64,000 nucleotides of DNA from JABSQH01 sp965230015 (GTDB taxonomy: Bacteria; Actinomycetota; Acidimicrobiia; Acidimicrobiales; Ilumatobacteraceae), in contig CBDDKF010000020.1 in NCBI GenBank assembly GCA_965230015.1, forward strand, positions 149,090-213,089, read 5' to 3'. The notes beneath the pieces are model-generated. The model had not been told where the DNA came from, did no database searches, and worked only from the letters and a program-made list of their open reading frames with translations. Made by a program: the position numbers and the translations under genes. Shown in pieces: positions 34,950 through 43,740 of the stretch. Every line of letters begins with the position of its first letter. Position 1 is the stretch's first letter.

Positions 34950-35597
34950 ATGTGTCATCCTGCGGCGGTGCCCCGCCTCGCCGCGACAACGGCCGCTGTG
35001 TTCATCGTCATCACCGGGTTGGTGGCCGCCGACGTCACGAACGGGATCGACGACGAGTGGAACGAAGCGATGATCGACACCGAAGTCGGCTGGCTCGTCG
35101 ACGTTGCCCAGGTCGTGTCGTGGATCGGCTCGACCATTGTGGCGATCGTGCTCGCAGTAGTCATCGCTGCCGCGTTCGCAGTTCGTCGACGGATGCACCA
35201 CGCCGCGGCGTTCGCCGGTATCGCCATTGCAGCATTCGTCGTGTCGCAGTTGGTGAAGACCTTGCTCGACCGCGAACGTCCGCCGGACCCGATAGAGCTC
35301 GAGACATCTGGCTCGTATCCGTCGGCCAGCGTGATGGTGTCGGCGACGGCGATCGTGCTCGGGGCGGCGCTCATCGCTTCGCTGGAGTGGCCGCGTTGGC
35401 GTACGGCGCTCGTGGTGGCCGCGAGCGTGTTCGTCGTGGTGATGGCCTGGAGTCGGACGTATCTGCGAGCCCACTGGCTGACCGATGTGGTCGGGGGCGC
35501 GGCCGGGGGAGTTTCGATCGTCGCCGGGGGTATCGCCGTGCTCACCTTTGCGCTCCGTCGGTCTGCCACCGACTCGCGACCTACGGTGAGTGAATGA
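34950..35597 (+). CDS. PAP2-superfamily membrane protein with altered motif 2
   Basis: 215 residues with about five hydrophobic helices. PAP2 motif 1 (KTLLDRERP) and motif 3 (SRTYLRAHWLTDVVGG) are intact, but motif 2, normally PSGH with the catalytic acid/base His, reads YPSASVM, so that His is missing. The protein may be a poor or inactive lipid phosphatase. Start ATG 34950; GTG 34968 is possible. Its stop overlaps the start of the amidohydrolase gene, so the two are coupled. Confidence 0.87.
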   Translation: MCHPAAVPRLAATTAAVFIVITGLVAADVTNGIDDEWNEAMIDTEVGWLVDVAQVVSWIGSTIVAIVLAVVIAAAFAVRRRMHHAAAFAGIAIAAFVVSQLVKTLLDRERPPDPIELETSGSYPSASVMVSATAIVLGAALIASLEWPRWRTALVVAASVFVVVMAWSRTYLRAHWLTDVVGGAAGGVSIVAGGIAVLTFALRRSATDSRPTVSE

Positions 35598-36811
35598 TCA
35601 CCACCATCGTTGGCGGCTCGGTGCTCGATATCTCGACCATGGCGTGGCACGACGACGCCACCGTGGTGCTCGATGGCGACCGCATCGCCCATGTCGGCGA
35701 CGAGGCGCGCGACGCCGACCGGGTGATCGATGCCACCGGGGGCTACGTGGTCCCCGGCTTCATCGACGCGCATGTGCACCACGTGCTCACCACGATGAAC
35801 TTCGCCGCCTTGGGTCGGCAGACACCGACCGAGCTGGCGATCTCGATGGCCCAGCTGTCCGAGGCGATGTTGCGCCGTGGCTTCACCACCGTGCGCGACT
35901 GCGCAGGCGATACCGCAGGCCTCGTGCGGGCGATCGACAGAGGGCTCGTCGCCGGGCCGCGAATCGTCCGGGCGGGACGCGCCATCTCCCAAACCGGCGG
36001 GCACGGCGACATCGGTGCCGACCCCTCGATCCGCGTCTGTGCGTGTGCGATCCACCGCGACGACCTCGCCGTGATCGCCGACAGCCCCGACGCTGCCCGC
36101 CTCGCTGCCCGCCGAGAGTTACGTGACGGCGCCGCGTTCATCAAGCTCATGGCGTCGGGCGGTGTGGCTTCACCGACCGATCCGTTCGACTCGGTGCAGT
36201 TCACCCCCGAAGAGGTGCGGGCGATCACGGTCGAAACCGACCACCGCCACACCTACACCACGGCGCACGCCTACCACCCCGAAGCGATCATGCACTCGAT
36301 CGACAATGGCGTGCGGTGCATCGAACACGGGAACTTGGTCGACGAGCCGACCGCAGCGGCCATGGCCGAGCGTGAGGTGACGATGGTGCCCACGCTGGTG
36401 ACCTACAAGGCAATCGCCGAACTGGGCGAGAAGCTGGGCTTTCCCGAGGTCAGCCGGCAGAAGAACGCTGGTGTGTTCGAGGCGGGTCGGTCGTCGATCG
36501 ACATCGCCAAGAGGGCCGGCGTGGCGTTGGGGTTCGGCACCGATCTGATCGGCGAGGCTCAGGTGTGGCAGAGCCAAGAGTTCGCCATCCGGGCCCAACT
36601 CGAACCGGCCGCCGACGTGCTGGCATCGATGTACCGAGTGAACCCGCGGTTGTGTCACCTCGAGGGTGAGATCGGGGTGCTGGCCGCTGGCGCGGCCGCC
36701 GACGTCGTCGTGCTCGATGTCGACCCGCTCGACGATCTCGCGGCGCTCGCCGAACCCGACGCGACCATTCGTCACGTCGTCGCCCGCGGCAAACTCGTCG
36801 ACGAGCGTTGA
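35594..36811 (+). CDS. Metal-dependent amidohydrolase family protein
   Basis: 405 residues, ATG overlapping the PAP2-like stop. Metal-binding features of the amidohydrolase superfamily are visible: GFIDAHVHH, a Lys in AFIKLMASGG that may be carboxylated, His residues in TAHAYHPEAI and RCIEHGNLVDE, and the late Asp in GFGTDLIGE. The order and spacing resemble the prolidase/imidazolonepropionase-like group that cleaves Xaa-Pro dipeptides or cyclic amides. The substrate is not assigned. No signal peptide. Confidence 0.9.
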   Translation: MITTIVGGSVLDISTMAWHDDATVVLDGDRIAHVGDEARDADRVIDATGGYVVPGFIDAHVHHVLTTMNFAALGRQTPTELAISMAQLSEAMLRRGFTTVRDCAGDTAGLVRAIDRGLVAGPRIVRAGRAISQTGGHGDIGADPSIRVCACAIHRDDLAVIADSPDAARLAARRELRDGAAFIKLMASGGVASPTDPFDSVQFTPEEVRAITVETDHRHTYTTAHAYHPEAIMHSIDNGVRCIEHGNLVDEPTAAAMAEREVTMVPTLVTYKAIAELGEKLGFPEVSRQKNAGVFEAGRSSIDIAKRAGVALGFGTDLIGEAQVWQSQEFAIRAQLEPAADVLASMYRVNPRLCHLEGEIGVLAAGAAADVVVLDVDPLDDLAALAEPDATIRHVVARGKLVDER

Positions 36812-36834
36812 GGCCGACAATCGCGTTGACCACT

Positions 36835-36849
36835 CGTGCCGCGGGCACG
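36835..36849. terminator. Hairpin between convergent amidohydrolase and VOC genes
   Basis: CGTGCC-GCG-GGCACG, six perfect pairs with a three-base loop, 23 bases after the amidohydrolase stop and 27 beyond the VOC gene end. No T-tract. A competing pairing GGCAC/GTGCC overlaps it. Confidence 0.35.
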
Positions 36850-36875
36850 TCGTAAGTGCCGTGCGAGAACGGCCT

Positions 36876-37277
36876 CTAGCCGGTGGAGGTTGCGTCGGAC
36901 TGGATCATGATCAGATTGCCGCACGTGTCGTCGAAGACGGCCATGACATGGTTCTCGTCGTACTGCGTGGGCGGTTGTGTGAAGGTGACGCCGCGCTGCG
37001 TAAGGCGGTCGTACTCGGCTGCGACATCGTCGACGGCAAACTGGGCGAGGGGGATCCCGTCCTCGACGAGGGCGTCTCGGTAGGGCTGCACGGCCGGATG
37101 CCCGACGGGTTCCAACAGCAGTTCGGGGCCATCCGCGGATTCGGGAGACACCACGGTGATCCACGCGTGTTCGCCGATCGGGACGTTGTGTTTGACCTGA
37201 AAGCCGAGCACATCGGTGTAGAACTCGAGGGCTGCAGTCTGATCGTCGACGTACACGCCGGTGATGCTGATTCTCAT
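36876..37277 (-). CDS. VOC/glyoxalase-family protein
   Basis: 133 residues from ATG 37277 with GAAAGG upstream; a longer frame is not supported. Typical vicinal-oxygen-chelate pattern: RISITGVYVDDQTAALEFYTDVLGFQVKHNVP, HAWITVVSPE, LLLEPVGHPAVQPY and FDDTCGNLIMIQ. A single module with paired beta-alpha-beta-beta-beta repeats would dimerise to form the metal site. Candidate metal ligands are H38 and a late Asp or Glu, but the full set is not obvious, so enzyme (dioxygenase, isomerase) versus resistance protein cannot be decided. Confidence 0.88.
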   Translation of the reverse strand: MRISITGVYVDDQTAALEFYTDVLGFQVKHNVPIGEHAWITVVSPESADGPELLLEPVGHPAVQPYRDALVEDGIPLAQFAVDDVAAEYDRLTQRGVTFTQPPTQYDENHVMAVFDDTCGNLIMIQSDATSTG

Positions 37278-37381
37278 TGGGTGCCTTTCTCGACGATGGG
37301 GCATCGCCGGGTGGTCGCAGCGAGCGGTCCGCTGTCGAAGTAGAGATTCTTTGGCGGCGCGATGACCCGTAGGTCGGTGCG

Positions 37382-38443
37382 CTAGCGGGGTGCGTCGGTC
37401 AGAGTGGCGACCATCGATGTCGCTCGTTGGGCGTCGATGGGTCGAATGGCGAGGTGGCGATCGCCGGGTGTCCACATCGCCACCGTGGTACCGACGCCGT
37501 CAAACGATCCGAGCACGACGATCCGTCCGTCCGGTGTCCAGTCGATTGCGAGTGACTTCAGCGCGGCGGCAACCGGCATCTGCGGCAGTTGCGACCACTG
37601 CAGGTTCTCGGTGTCGAGCAACCACAGATCGAGCAGCTGGCGTGGGCCAGGCCACGCCGGGTGACCGAACATCACCACCACGAATCGTTCATCGGGACTG
37701 GTCCACGCTGGTCCGGGACTTCCGTCGGACTCGGGGACGTCGACCTGCACCGAGTGCGAGGTGGCGGGTTCGTGTACCTCGAGTGCATCGCCAACCGAGA
37801 TGAGTGCTCGACGATCAAATGTGGCCATCACCCGACCGGGGACTTCCTCGACTTCCCATGTGTCGGGATTGATCAGCACGCTGCTGACGTCGCGGTGGGC
37901 GACCACGCCGAGCGCGGTTTCACCGTCGACGAACAACTCGCAGGTGATCGGGCGGGGCGGGCGCAGAGCTGTGCCAGCAAGATCGATCTCGCTGAGTGAG
38001 CAGGAGTCAGTGGTTCGCACCGTGACCCAGATGCCGTCGATACCTGGCGACGCCGAGCCGGTCGCGATGAGCGGTCTGGCCGTTTCGCCGTCGAGCGCGA
38101 ACGTATCGGGCTCGACCGGTGGCGTACACGTCGGACACGAACCGGTCACGATCACCTCGCCGGCCGCTTCCACCGCCTGACTTGTCGCCCGCTCACCGAA
38201 GTCCGGAAGACCTTCAATCGGCACGATGTGACCGGTCGCAAGGTCGATCCGCTCGTGTTCGGTGATCAACACGACGTCGGCGTCGTCGAGGGCTTGACCA
38301 TCGAGCATGTTCACCGGAAAGCCCGAATCGACCTCGAAGCCTCCGACCGTCGTGTCTGGTCCGATGGTAGAAGCCGTGAGCGGAGAGGAACTCGTCGATT
38401 GCGACGATCGAGCCGGCTCGCCTTCCGAATTGCACGCCGACAT
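37382..38443 (-). CDS. Probable lipoprotein, beta-propeller-like, start uncertain
   Basis: 353 residues from ATG 38443, beginning MSACNSEGEP. The segments SPDERFVVVMFGH, LWLLDTENLQWSQLPQM, DWTPDGRIVVLGSFDG and TVAMWTPGDRHLAI are blades of a propeller-like sensor or binding domain. The Cys four residues into the protein, followed by a Ser/Thr linker, looks like a lipobox, and the in-frame codons just upstream read WLLLLSGSSMSAC: the missing hydrophobic core of a signal peptide. No ATG, GTG or TTG precedes it before an in-frame stop, so the native start is unresolved. It follows the two-component genes on the same strand and may be their sensor accessory. Confidence 0.8.
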   Translation of the reverse strand: MSACNSEGEPARSSQSTSSSPLTASTIGPDTTVGGFEVDSGFPVNMLDGQALDDADVVLITEHERIDLATGHIVPIEGLPDFGERATSQAVEAAGEVIVTGSCPTCTPPVEPDTFALDGETARPLIATGSASPGIDGIWVTVRTTDSCSLSEIDLAGTALRPPRPITCELFVDGETALGVVAHRDVSSVLINPDTWEVEEVPGRVMATFDRRALISVGDALEVHEPATSHSVQVDVPESDGSPGPAWTSPDERFVVVMFGHPAWPGPRQLLDLWLLDTENLQWSQLPQMPVAAALKSLAIDWTPDGRIVVLGSFDGVGTTVAMWTPGDRHLAIRPIDAQRATSMVATLTDAPR

Positions 38444-38454
38444 CGATGACCCGC

Positions 38455-39162
38455 TCAGGAGGAGTAGCCACCGGTGGTGTCGTTGCGCGGGTTCGCTCCG
38501 GGGTGGTTCGACGAGTTCGCAGCGAAGTAGTGGAGCACCGCAAGTACCCGGCGGTGATCGCGGTCGCTGTCGATGATCCCCAGCCGGTCGTACAACTGCG
38601 AGGAGTGTTGGACGACGGTTCGCTCCGAGATCTGCAACTCGTCCGCGATCGCCGCGTTGCTACGGCCCTGCGCGATCAACGCCAGCACATCTCGCTGGCG
38701 CGCCGTGAGCGAGTCGATGGCCTCGTCGGTTCGCCTGGCTCGTTCGACCATCGTGGCGACCACCTCTGGATCGAGCACCGTCGCGCCGTCGACAACCCGG
38801 CGCAGATCATCCAGGAACCGGTCGATGGCGGCGATCCGATGCTTGAGCAGGTAGCCGACAGCGGTTGCACCGCTTCCGATCAGCTCGAGTGCGTACTGGC
38901 GCTGGACGAACTGCGAGAGGATGACGACAGGAGCGTCTGGTCGTATCGTCCGCAGCTGCAGCGCCGCGCGCAGGCCGTCGTCGGTGTTCGTCGGTGGCAT
39001 CCGGATGTCGGTGATCACGAGGTCGGGTTGGTGTTCGAGGGCGGTGTCGACCAGCCGCTGCGCGTCGGCCTCGGTCGCCACCACATCAAAGCCTCCTTGG
39101 TCCAACACCAGGGACAATCCCTCCCTGAGGAGGGCCTCGTCCTCGCCGATCACGACCCGCAC
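38455..39162 (-). CDS. NarL/LuxR-type response regulator
   Basis: 235 residues. The receiver domain carries the acidic pocket EDE (residues 7-9), phosphoacceptor D52 in LVITDIRMP and the late Lys in GYLLKHR; the output domain is LuxR-type (LTARQRDVLALIAQGRSNAAIADELQISERTVVQHSSQLYDRLGI). It overlaps the end of the histidine kinase gene by 13 bases, a typical two-component arrangement. Targets are unknown; the propeller lipoprotein downstream is a candidate. Confidence 0.93.
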   Translation of the reverse strand: MRVVIGEDEALLREGLSLVLDQGGFDVVATEADAQRLVDTALEHQPDLVITDIRMPPTNTDDGLRAALQLRTIRPDAPVVILSQFVQRQYALELIGSGATAVGYLLKHRIAAIDRFLDDLRRVVDGATVLDPEVVATMVERARRTDEAIDSLTARQRDVLALIAQGRSNAAIADELQISERTVVQHSSQLYDRLGIIDSDRDHRRVLAVLHYFAANSSNHPGANPRNDTTGGYSS

Positions 39163-40907
39163 GGGACCGCCGCTCTCACACTCGTGCCATGACCGGGCCG
39201 GCTGTCGACGAGGAGGCGGCCGCCGAGCGCATCGAATCGGTCGCCCAGACCGTCGAGGCCGGCGCCGTCGACCGCAGCCGCTCCGATGCCGTCGTCGCGA
39301 ACCTCGACGAGCAACTCACCGTCGACGTGATCGATGCGCACCTCGACGCAGGACGCGTCGGCGTGCTTGACGGCATTGGTGAGACTCTCGGCGACAAAGA
39401 AGTACGCGGCCGTTTCCACGGCCGGTGGCAGGCGGCCGACTTGTTCATCGGCGTCGAGCACCGTCGGCACCGGGGTGCGTTCGAGGAGATCCGTCGTCGC
39501 CGCCGCCAGGCCACGCTCGACGAGCAGTGCTGGCAGCACTCCGTGCACGAGTTGGCGCAGCTCGTCGATAGCTGTGTCGAGGCCCGTACGGATCGCGAGA
39601 GCGTCGTCGCGCAACTCGTCGTCCACTCGATCCACAAGCTGTTGCGCCAGGATCGCAAGGAAGACCAGCCGCGACTGCACACCGTCGTGCAGATCCTGTG
39701 AGATCCGGCGACGTTCGCGGTCGGATGCCGCCACGACTCGGGCGCGCGACTCCCGCAGCTCGTCTCGACTCGCAGTCAGGTCGGCGACCAGGCGCTCCCG
39801 TTCGATGGCGAACGCGATGACGCGGCCAGCGGTTCGTACGGCGCTGGCGTCGGCGATCACGCTCGGGTCGTAGATGATCGCTCCGAGGTGTCGGGCATCG
39901 ATATCGATCGGCTCCCACCGACGACCGACATCGTCGTCGTCGGGGAGTGTGACGACGTTGCCGTTGACGTCGACGTATGCCCCTCGGGCCGGGAGCCAGA
40001 ACACGAGCTCCACCGACGGGTCGCCCAGCGTCTCGGCAAGCACGTCGCCGAGTTCCGAACGGCGGCGACTCGCTGCCAACCACTCGCCGAGTTCGACGAC
40101 GTTGCCGGTACGTGCGAACCCACCGACGAGCACTCCGAGCGCGAAGGCCAGAGGGACGACCGCAAGGACTGCAGACTGGAACACGAAGCGCGCGATCGGA
40201 TCGATGCCTAAGATTCGCCCGACCCACGCACTGAGCGGCAGGACCACGATCGCGACGAGTCCGTACCAGGCAACCGGTGCGACGACGCGCCGTGTCGCCC
40301 GCGGGAGCGCGCCTACTCGGTGCCGAACATGAGCGGCGATGGCGAACACGATGGCCAGACCGGCGATGCGCTGCACCCAGGTGAACACATCCACCAGACC
40401 AGGCGCATCGGTGACCTGCAGTGGCGACGAGGCCGCCGGCGCGGGTGCCAACAGGTAGAGGGGTATCTGTAGAACGAGCGACGTCAGGTACACCAACACG
40501 ACCAACACCCGCGCCCGGCGATCGGTCGTCCGACCCGACGGATACACGACGACCAGATGCGCGATCACCGCGAGCACGAGCGTGCCGGTGATCTGTCCGA
40601 TCGCGATCAGCGCCGCAGCGTCGGTGTTGATCAGTCCCCCGAGCAGCATCGACCAGCCGCCGAGGAGCAGGATCGGCCCGACCCGGTTGCTGGGCCGGCG
40701 CCACCAGGCGGTGACCGCCGCCAGCATGTACAACTCGGCAACGATCGGGAACGCCAACACCACCCAACTCGGTTCGACAGGCCCCGCCACGAGAAGGACT
40801 GCCGCAAGGAGGTTCACCAAGGTGGTCGTCAATGCGAGCGCGCCGAGCGCAAGCGACAACGACGGATCGCGGACGAGAGATCCGCGCGATCTCCGAGACG
40901 ACCACAC
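39150..40907 (-). CDS. Membrane-bound NarL-type sensor histidine kinase
   Basis: 585 residues. About eight hydrophobic helices fill residues 15-265 (a multi-pass sensor without a large extracellular loop), followed by a GAF-like stretch (ELVFWLPARGAYVDVNGNVV), a HisKA_3 helix with the phospho-His near residue 404 (DRERRRISQDLHDGVQSRL) and an HATPase domain (ESLTNAVKHADAS, VRDDGIGAA, GLDGLGDRFDALGGRL). It phosphorylates the coupled response regulator. Signal unknown; similar membrane sensors respond to cell-envelope stress. Confidence 0.92.
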   Translation of the reverse strand: MWSSRRSRGSLVRDPSLSLALGALALTTTLVNLLAAVLLVAGPVEPSWVVLAFPIVAELYMLAAVTAWWRRPSNRVGPILLLGGWSMLLGGLINTDAAALIAIGQITGTLVLAVIAHLVVVYPSGRTTDRRARVLVVLVYLTSLVLQIPLYLLAPAPAASSPLQVTDAPGLVDVFTWVQRIAGLAIVFAIAAHVRHRVGALPRATRRVVAPVAWYGLVAIVVLPLSAWVGRILGIDPIARFVFQSAVLAVVPLAFALGVLVGGFARTGNVVELGEWLAASRRRSELGDVLAETLGDPSVELVFWLPARGAYVDVNGNVVTLPDDDDVGRRWEPIDIDARHLGAIIYDPSVIADASAVRTAGRVIAFAIERERLVADLTASRDELRESRARVVAASDRERRRISQDLHDGVQSRLVFLAILAQQLVDRVDDELRDDALAIRTGLDTAIDELRQLVHGVLPALLVERGLAAATTDLLERTPVPTVLDADEQVGRLPPAVETAAYFFVAESLTNAVKHADASCVEVRIDHVDGELLVEVRDDGIGAAAVDGAGLDGLGDRFDALGGRLLVDSRPGHGTSVRAAVPCGS

Positions 40908-40917
40908 ATCACGAGTC

Positions 40918-40932
40918 TGTCATCCGATGACA
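40918..40932. promoter_or_regulatory. 6-3-6 inverted repeat in the kinase/carboxypeptidase divergent region
   Basis: TGTCAT-CCG-ATGACA, 11 bases upstream of the kinase start and about 104 before dacB. A possible operator; no promoter hexamers could be assigned with confidence in 40908-41035. Confidence 0.35.
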
Positions 40933-41035
40933 CCGACCTCGATGCGTACTCCGACTACGACCTAGCTCCGTTGTGCTGGGCGCACCGCACCTTCAAGATG
41001 CTGCGGGTGCCCAGACCAGACGGACGGAGGTCCTG

Positions 41036-42745
41036 ATGACGACACCCCCACGTCGCCCGAACCGCACGGGCGGTCGCCGCACGGTTTCCCGAACGGTGCT
41101 CGGGTGCGCACTCGCGGGCTCGCTCGTCGCGGCCTGCAGCACGACTGACGGCGAGTCGTCCGAATCGTCGAGCACCAGCGCCACCAGCAGTACCTCTGCC
41201 AGCGGCAGCGACACCTCGCAGCCGTCGACCACCGGTGCGAGCGATACCGCTGGCGGCGCGCTCCCTGCCGAGGTGCAGGCGGCGATCGACAGCGACGACT
41301 TCGACACGGCCCGGTGGGGGCTGAGTGTCGTCCCGGTCGGTGGCGGCGACTCGGTCTACGAACTCGACGCCGGAAAGATCAGCGCGATGGGTTCCAACGC
41401 CAAGCTGTACACGGTTGGCACGTGGCTCGACGCGTACGGCGCCGACCACACGATCGAGACGCCGGTCTACGCGCTCGGCGAGGTCAGCGACGGCGCACTC
41501 GACGGACCCCTCGTGCTGCGGGCGATGGGCGATCTCGTGATGGGTGGGCGCAACGCGGGCGACGCCGAGCTTGGCTACAGCATCCCGCCCCAACCGGACG
41601 CCAACGGGCTCCCCGGAGCCCAGCCCGCCCCCGGCGACCCGCTCGCCGGACTGAACGACCTGGCGACACAGGTCGCTGCGGCAGGCATCTCACAGATCGA
41701 CGGCGACGTGATCATCGACGACCGGCTCTTCGAGGAATGGGAGACGCCGCGACCCGAGACCGTGACACCGATCGTGATCAACGACAATCTGATGGCCATC
41801 GTCACCTCGCCGACCGAGGAGGGTGACCCTGGCGACCTGCGGATCGTGCCGGACACCTCGGCGTTCACGATCGACAACCAGACCGAAACCATCGGCGCAG
41901 GTGGTGACACCCAGGTGACCATCGACCCCGTTCTCGACGACAACGGCGAGCCGACCAACACGCTCGTCGTCAGCGGTCAGATCGCCGCCGACGCCGACCC
42001 GCTGTTGCGGGTGTATGAGGTCCCCGATCCGGCGAGCTTCGCCCGCACGCTGTTCATCGAAGCGCTCGAGCGGGCCGGCGTGTCGGCGGCGACCGACCGA
42101 CTACAGGTGAACGACGCCGAGAGTCTTGTGCCAGCCGAGGAGTACGAGGGCGCTGATCAGCCTGTCGCCACGCTCACCTCGCCCCCGCTCATCGACATCG
42201 CCACCCTCATTCTGAAGATCAGCCACAACCTGGGCGCCGACCTCGCAGTCTGCCTGCTCGCCGCGGATCAGGGCTCGACCGATTGCCTCGACGGGTTCGC
42301 GCCGATCCGCGAACGCATCGGTGACCTTGGCATCGACCAGGGTGAGGTGTGGATGATCGACGGATCCGGATCGGGTTTCGCCTCCACCACGGCATCGGCG
42401 ATGACGACGTGGATCCAGTGGATGCACAGCCTCGAGTGGGGCGACCAGCTCCCGCAAATGCTGCCGATCATGGGGGTCGACGGATCGCTTGCGTTGACCC
42501 ACACCGACGACCCGGCGACCGGCAAGGTGCAGGGCAAGACGGGCACCTGGGCGGGCATCGACCCCGGGAGCGGCCGGCTGTTGATCATGGACCAGTCGGT
42601 GGCCGGGCTCATCGAGGCCGAAGACGGCCAGCAGTATGCGTTCGCCGTGTACATGAACGGCGACAGTCGCGACAGCATCGCCGGCATCTTCGATGTGCAA
42701 GACGGCGTCGTCGACGTACCCGCAGCCCTGCAACAGGCCCTCTGA
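41036..42745 (+). CDS. dacB: D-alanyl-D-alanine carboxypeptidase/endopeptidase, PBP4 (S13) family, lipoprotein
   Basis: Peptidoglycan-trimming enzyme outside the membrane. 569 residues from ATG 41036, five bases after GGAGG. Signal peptide SRTVLGCALAGSLVAAC with a lipidated C34, then a Ser/Thr linker to about residue 75. The serine-peptidase triad is complete: S120-N-A-K123, SHN near residue 394 and KTG near residue 500; the KTG context QGKTGTW is normal. The large insertion between SxxK and SxN (GDVIIDDRLFEEWETP) is characteristic of PBP4. It likely cleaves the terminal D-Ala or D-Ala-mDAP cross-links. It stands as a single gene. Confidence 0.93.
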   Translation: MTTPPRRPNRTGGRRTVSRTVLGCALAGSLVAACSTTDGESSESSSTSATSSTSASGSDTSQPSTTGASDTAGGALPAEVQAAIDSDDFDTARWGLSVVPVGGGDSVYELDAGKISAMGSNAKLYTVGTWLDAYGADHTIETPVYALGEVSDGALDGPLVLRAMGDLVMGGRNAGDAELGYSIPPQPDANGLPGAQPAPGDPLAGLNDLATQVAAAGISQIDGDVIIDDRLFEEWETPRPETVTPIVINDNLMAIVTSPTEEGDPGDLRIVPDTSAFTIDNQTETIGAGGDTQVTIDPVLDDNGEPTNTLVVSGQIAADADPLLRVYEVPDPASFARTLFIEALERAGVSAATDRLQVNDAESLVPAEEYEGADQPVATLTSPPLIDIATLILKISHNLGADLAVCLLAADQGSTDCLDGFAPIRERIGDLGIDQGEVWMIDGSGSGFASTTASAMTTWIQWMHSLEWGDQLPQMLPIMGVDGSLALTHTDDPATGKVQGKTGTWAGIDPGSGRLLIMDQSVAGLIEAEDGQQYAFAVYMNGDSRDSIAGIFDVQDGVVDVPAALQQAL

Positions 42746-42792
42746 ACCAGTCGGGCGGTGAACCCAGCGATCGGGCCGGTCGGCCAGGTTGG

Positions 42793-43740
42793 TCAGGCGG
42801 GTGGGAGCTGTGTCGACGGTTTGGTGACGCGCACGATCAGATCGGCGAGCAGGCCGACGGCGATCACTTGCAATGCGGCGAACAGGATCAACAGTGTGTT
42901 GGCGGCCAGTCGGAAATCCTTGTCGATCCAGTCGTAGATCAACTTGGCGATGCCCACGACCAACAGGAACAACCCGATCGGCAAGAACGCCTTCAGGGGG
43001 TTGTACGACAACGTCATGCGCACGACCTGCAGCAGGTAGCGCTTGGTGTCGCGCCACCAGTGGAACTTCGAACGACCAGCGCGCGGGAAGTAGTCGATCG
43101 GCACGTACTTCACGCTGTACCCGTTGGCCAGGAACGACATGGTCAGCGTGGTCACACACGAGAACCCGGCGGGCAACTGGTGGACGTATTGCATCGCCAC
43201 GTCACGGCGAAACGCCCGGAGGCCCGAGTTGAGGTCGGCGATCTTGGTCTCGGTGAGATAGCTGGCGAGCCAACGAATGAACCACTTCGCTGGCACACGG
43301 AAGAACTTCAGTGTGCCCTCTTCGGTACGCCGCGCTCCGACGACGTGGTCGTAGCCGTCGAGCTGATCGACGAGCTCAGGGATCTCGTCGTTGGGGTACG
43401 TCATGTCGACGTCGGTCCACACCACCACCCGTCCGCGTGCCGCAGTGGTGCCGGTGCGCCGCGCGGTGCCGGATCCGCGGTTGTGCGAGTGACGAATGAG
43501 CACGCAGTCGTCACGACCCTCGACGACCGCGTCGATCTCTTCTGCCGACCCGTCGTCGGAGCCGTCGTCGACCACGATGATCTCGTACGAGTACGTCGAG
43601 GCTTCGAGCGCTTCGGTGATCCGCTCGACCTCGGTGGCCAGGTGGCCCTTCTCGTTGTAGATCGGCAACACCACCGACACGTCGAGCTCGGCGTCGGTGG
43701 TCACCGGCGGCAAGCTAGCAGCGAGGACGTCATGGGCCAC
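42793..43740 (-). CDS. Family 2 glycosyltransferase, polyprenol-phosphate type, with C-terminal membrane helices
   Basis: 315 residues. The GT-A motifs are present: VVLPIYNEKGHLATEVE, VVDDGSDDGS and the metal-binding WTDVDMTYPNDE; later ADLNSGLRAFRRDV and a WWRDTKRYLL region are typical of dolichol/undecaprenyl-phosphate sugar transferases. Two C-terminal helices (FLPIGLFLLVVGIAKLIY, TLLILFAALQVIAVGLLADLIV) anchor it. Likely makes a lipid-linked sugar on the cytoplasmic face. It overlaps the upstream membrane glycosyltransferase-like gene by 11 bases, which could use that lipid donor. Confidence 0.91.
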   Translation of the reverse strand: MAHDVLAASLPPVTTDAELDVSVVLPIYNEKGHLATEVERITEALEASTYSYEIIVVDDGSDDGSAEEIDAVVEGRDDCVLIRHSHNRGSGTARRTGTTAARGRVVVWTDVDMTYPNDEIPELVDQLDGYDHVVGARRTEEGTLKFFRVPAKWFIRWLASYLTETKIADLNSGLRAFRRDVAMQYVHQLPAGFSCVTTLTMSFLANGYSVKYVPIDYFPRAGRSKFHWWRDTKRYLLQVVRMTLSYNPLKAFLPIGLFLLVVGIAKLIYDWIDKDFRLAANTLLILFAALQVIAVGLLADLIVRVTKPSTQLPPA

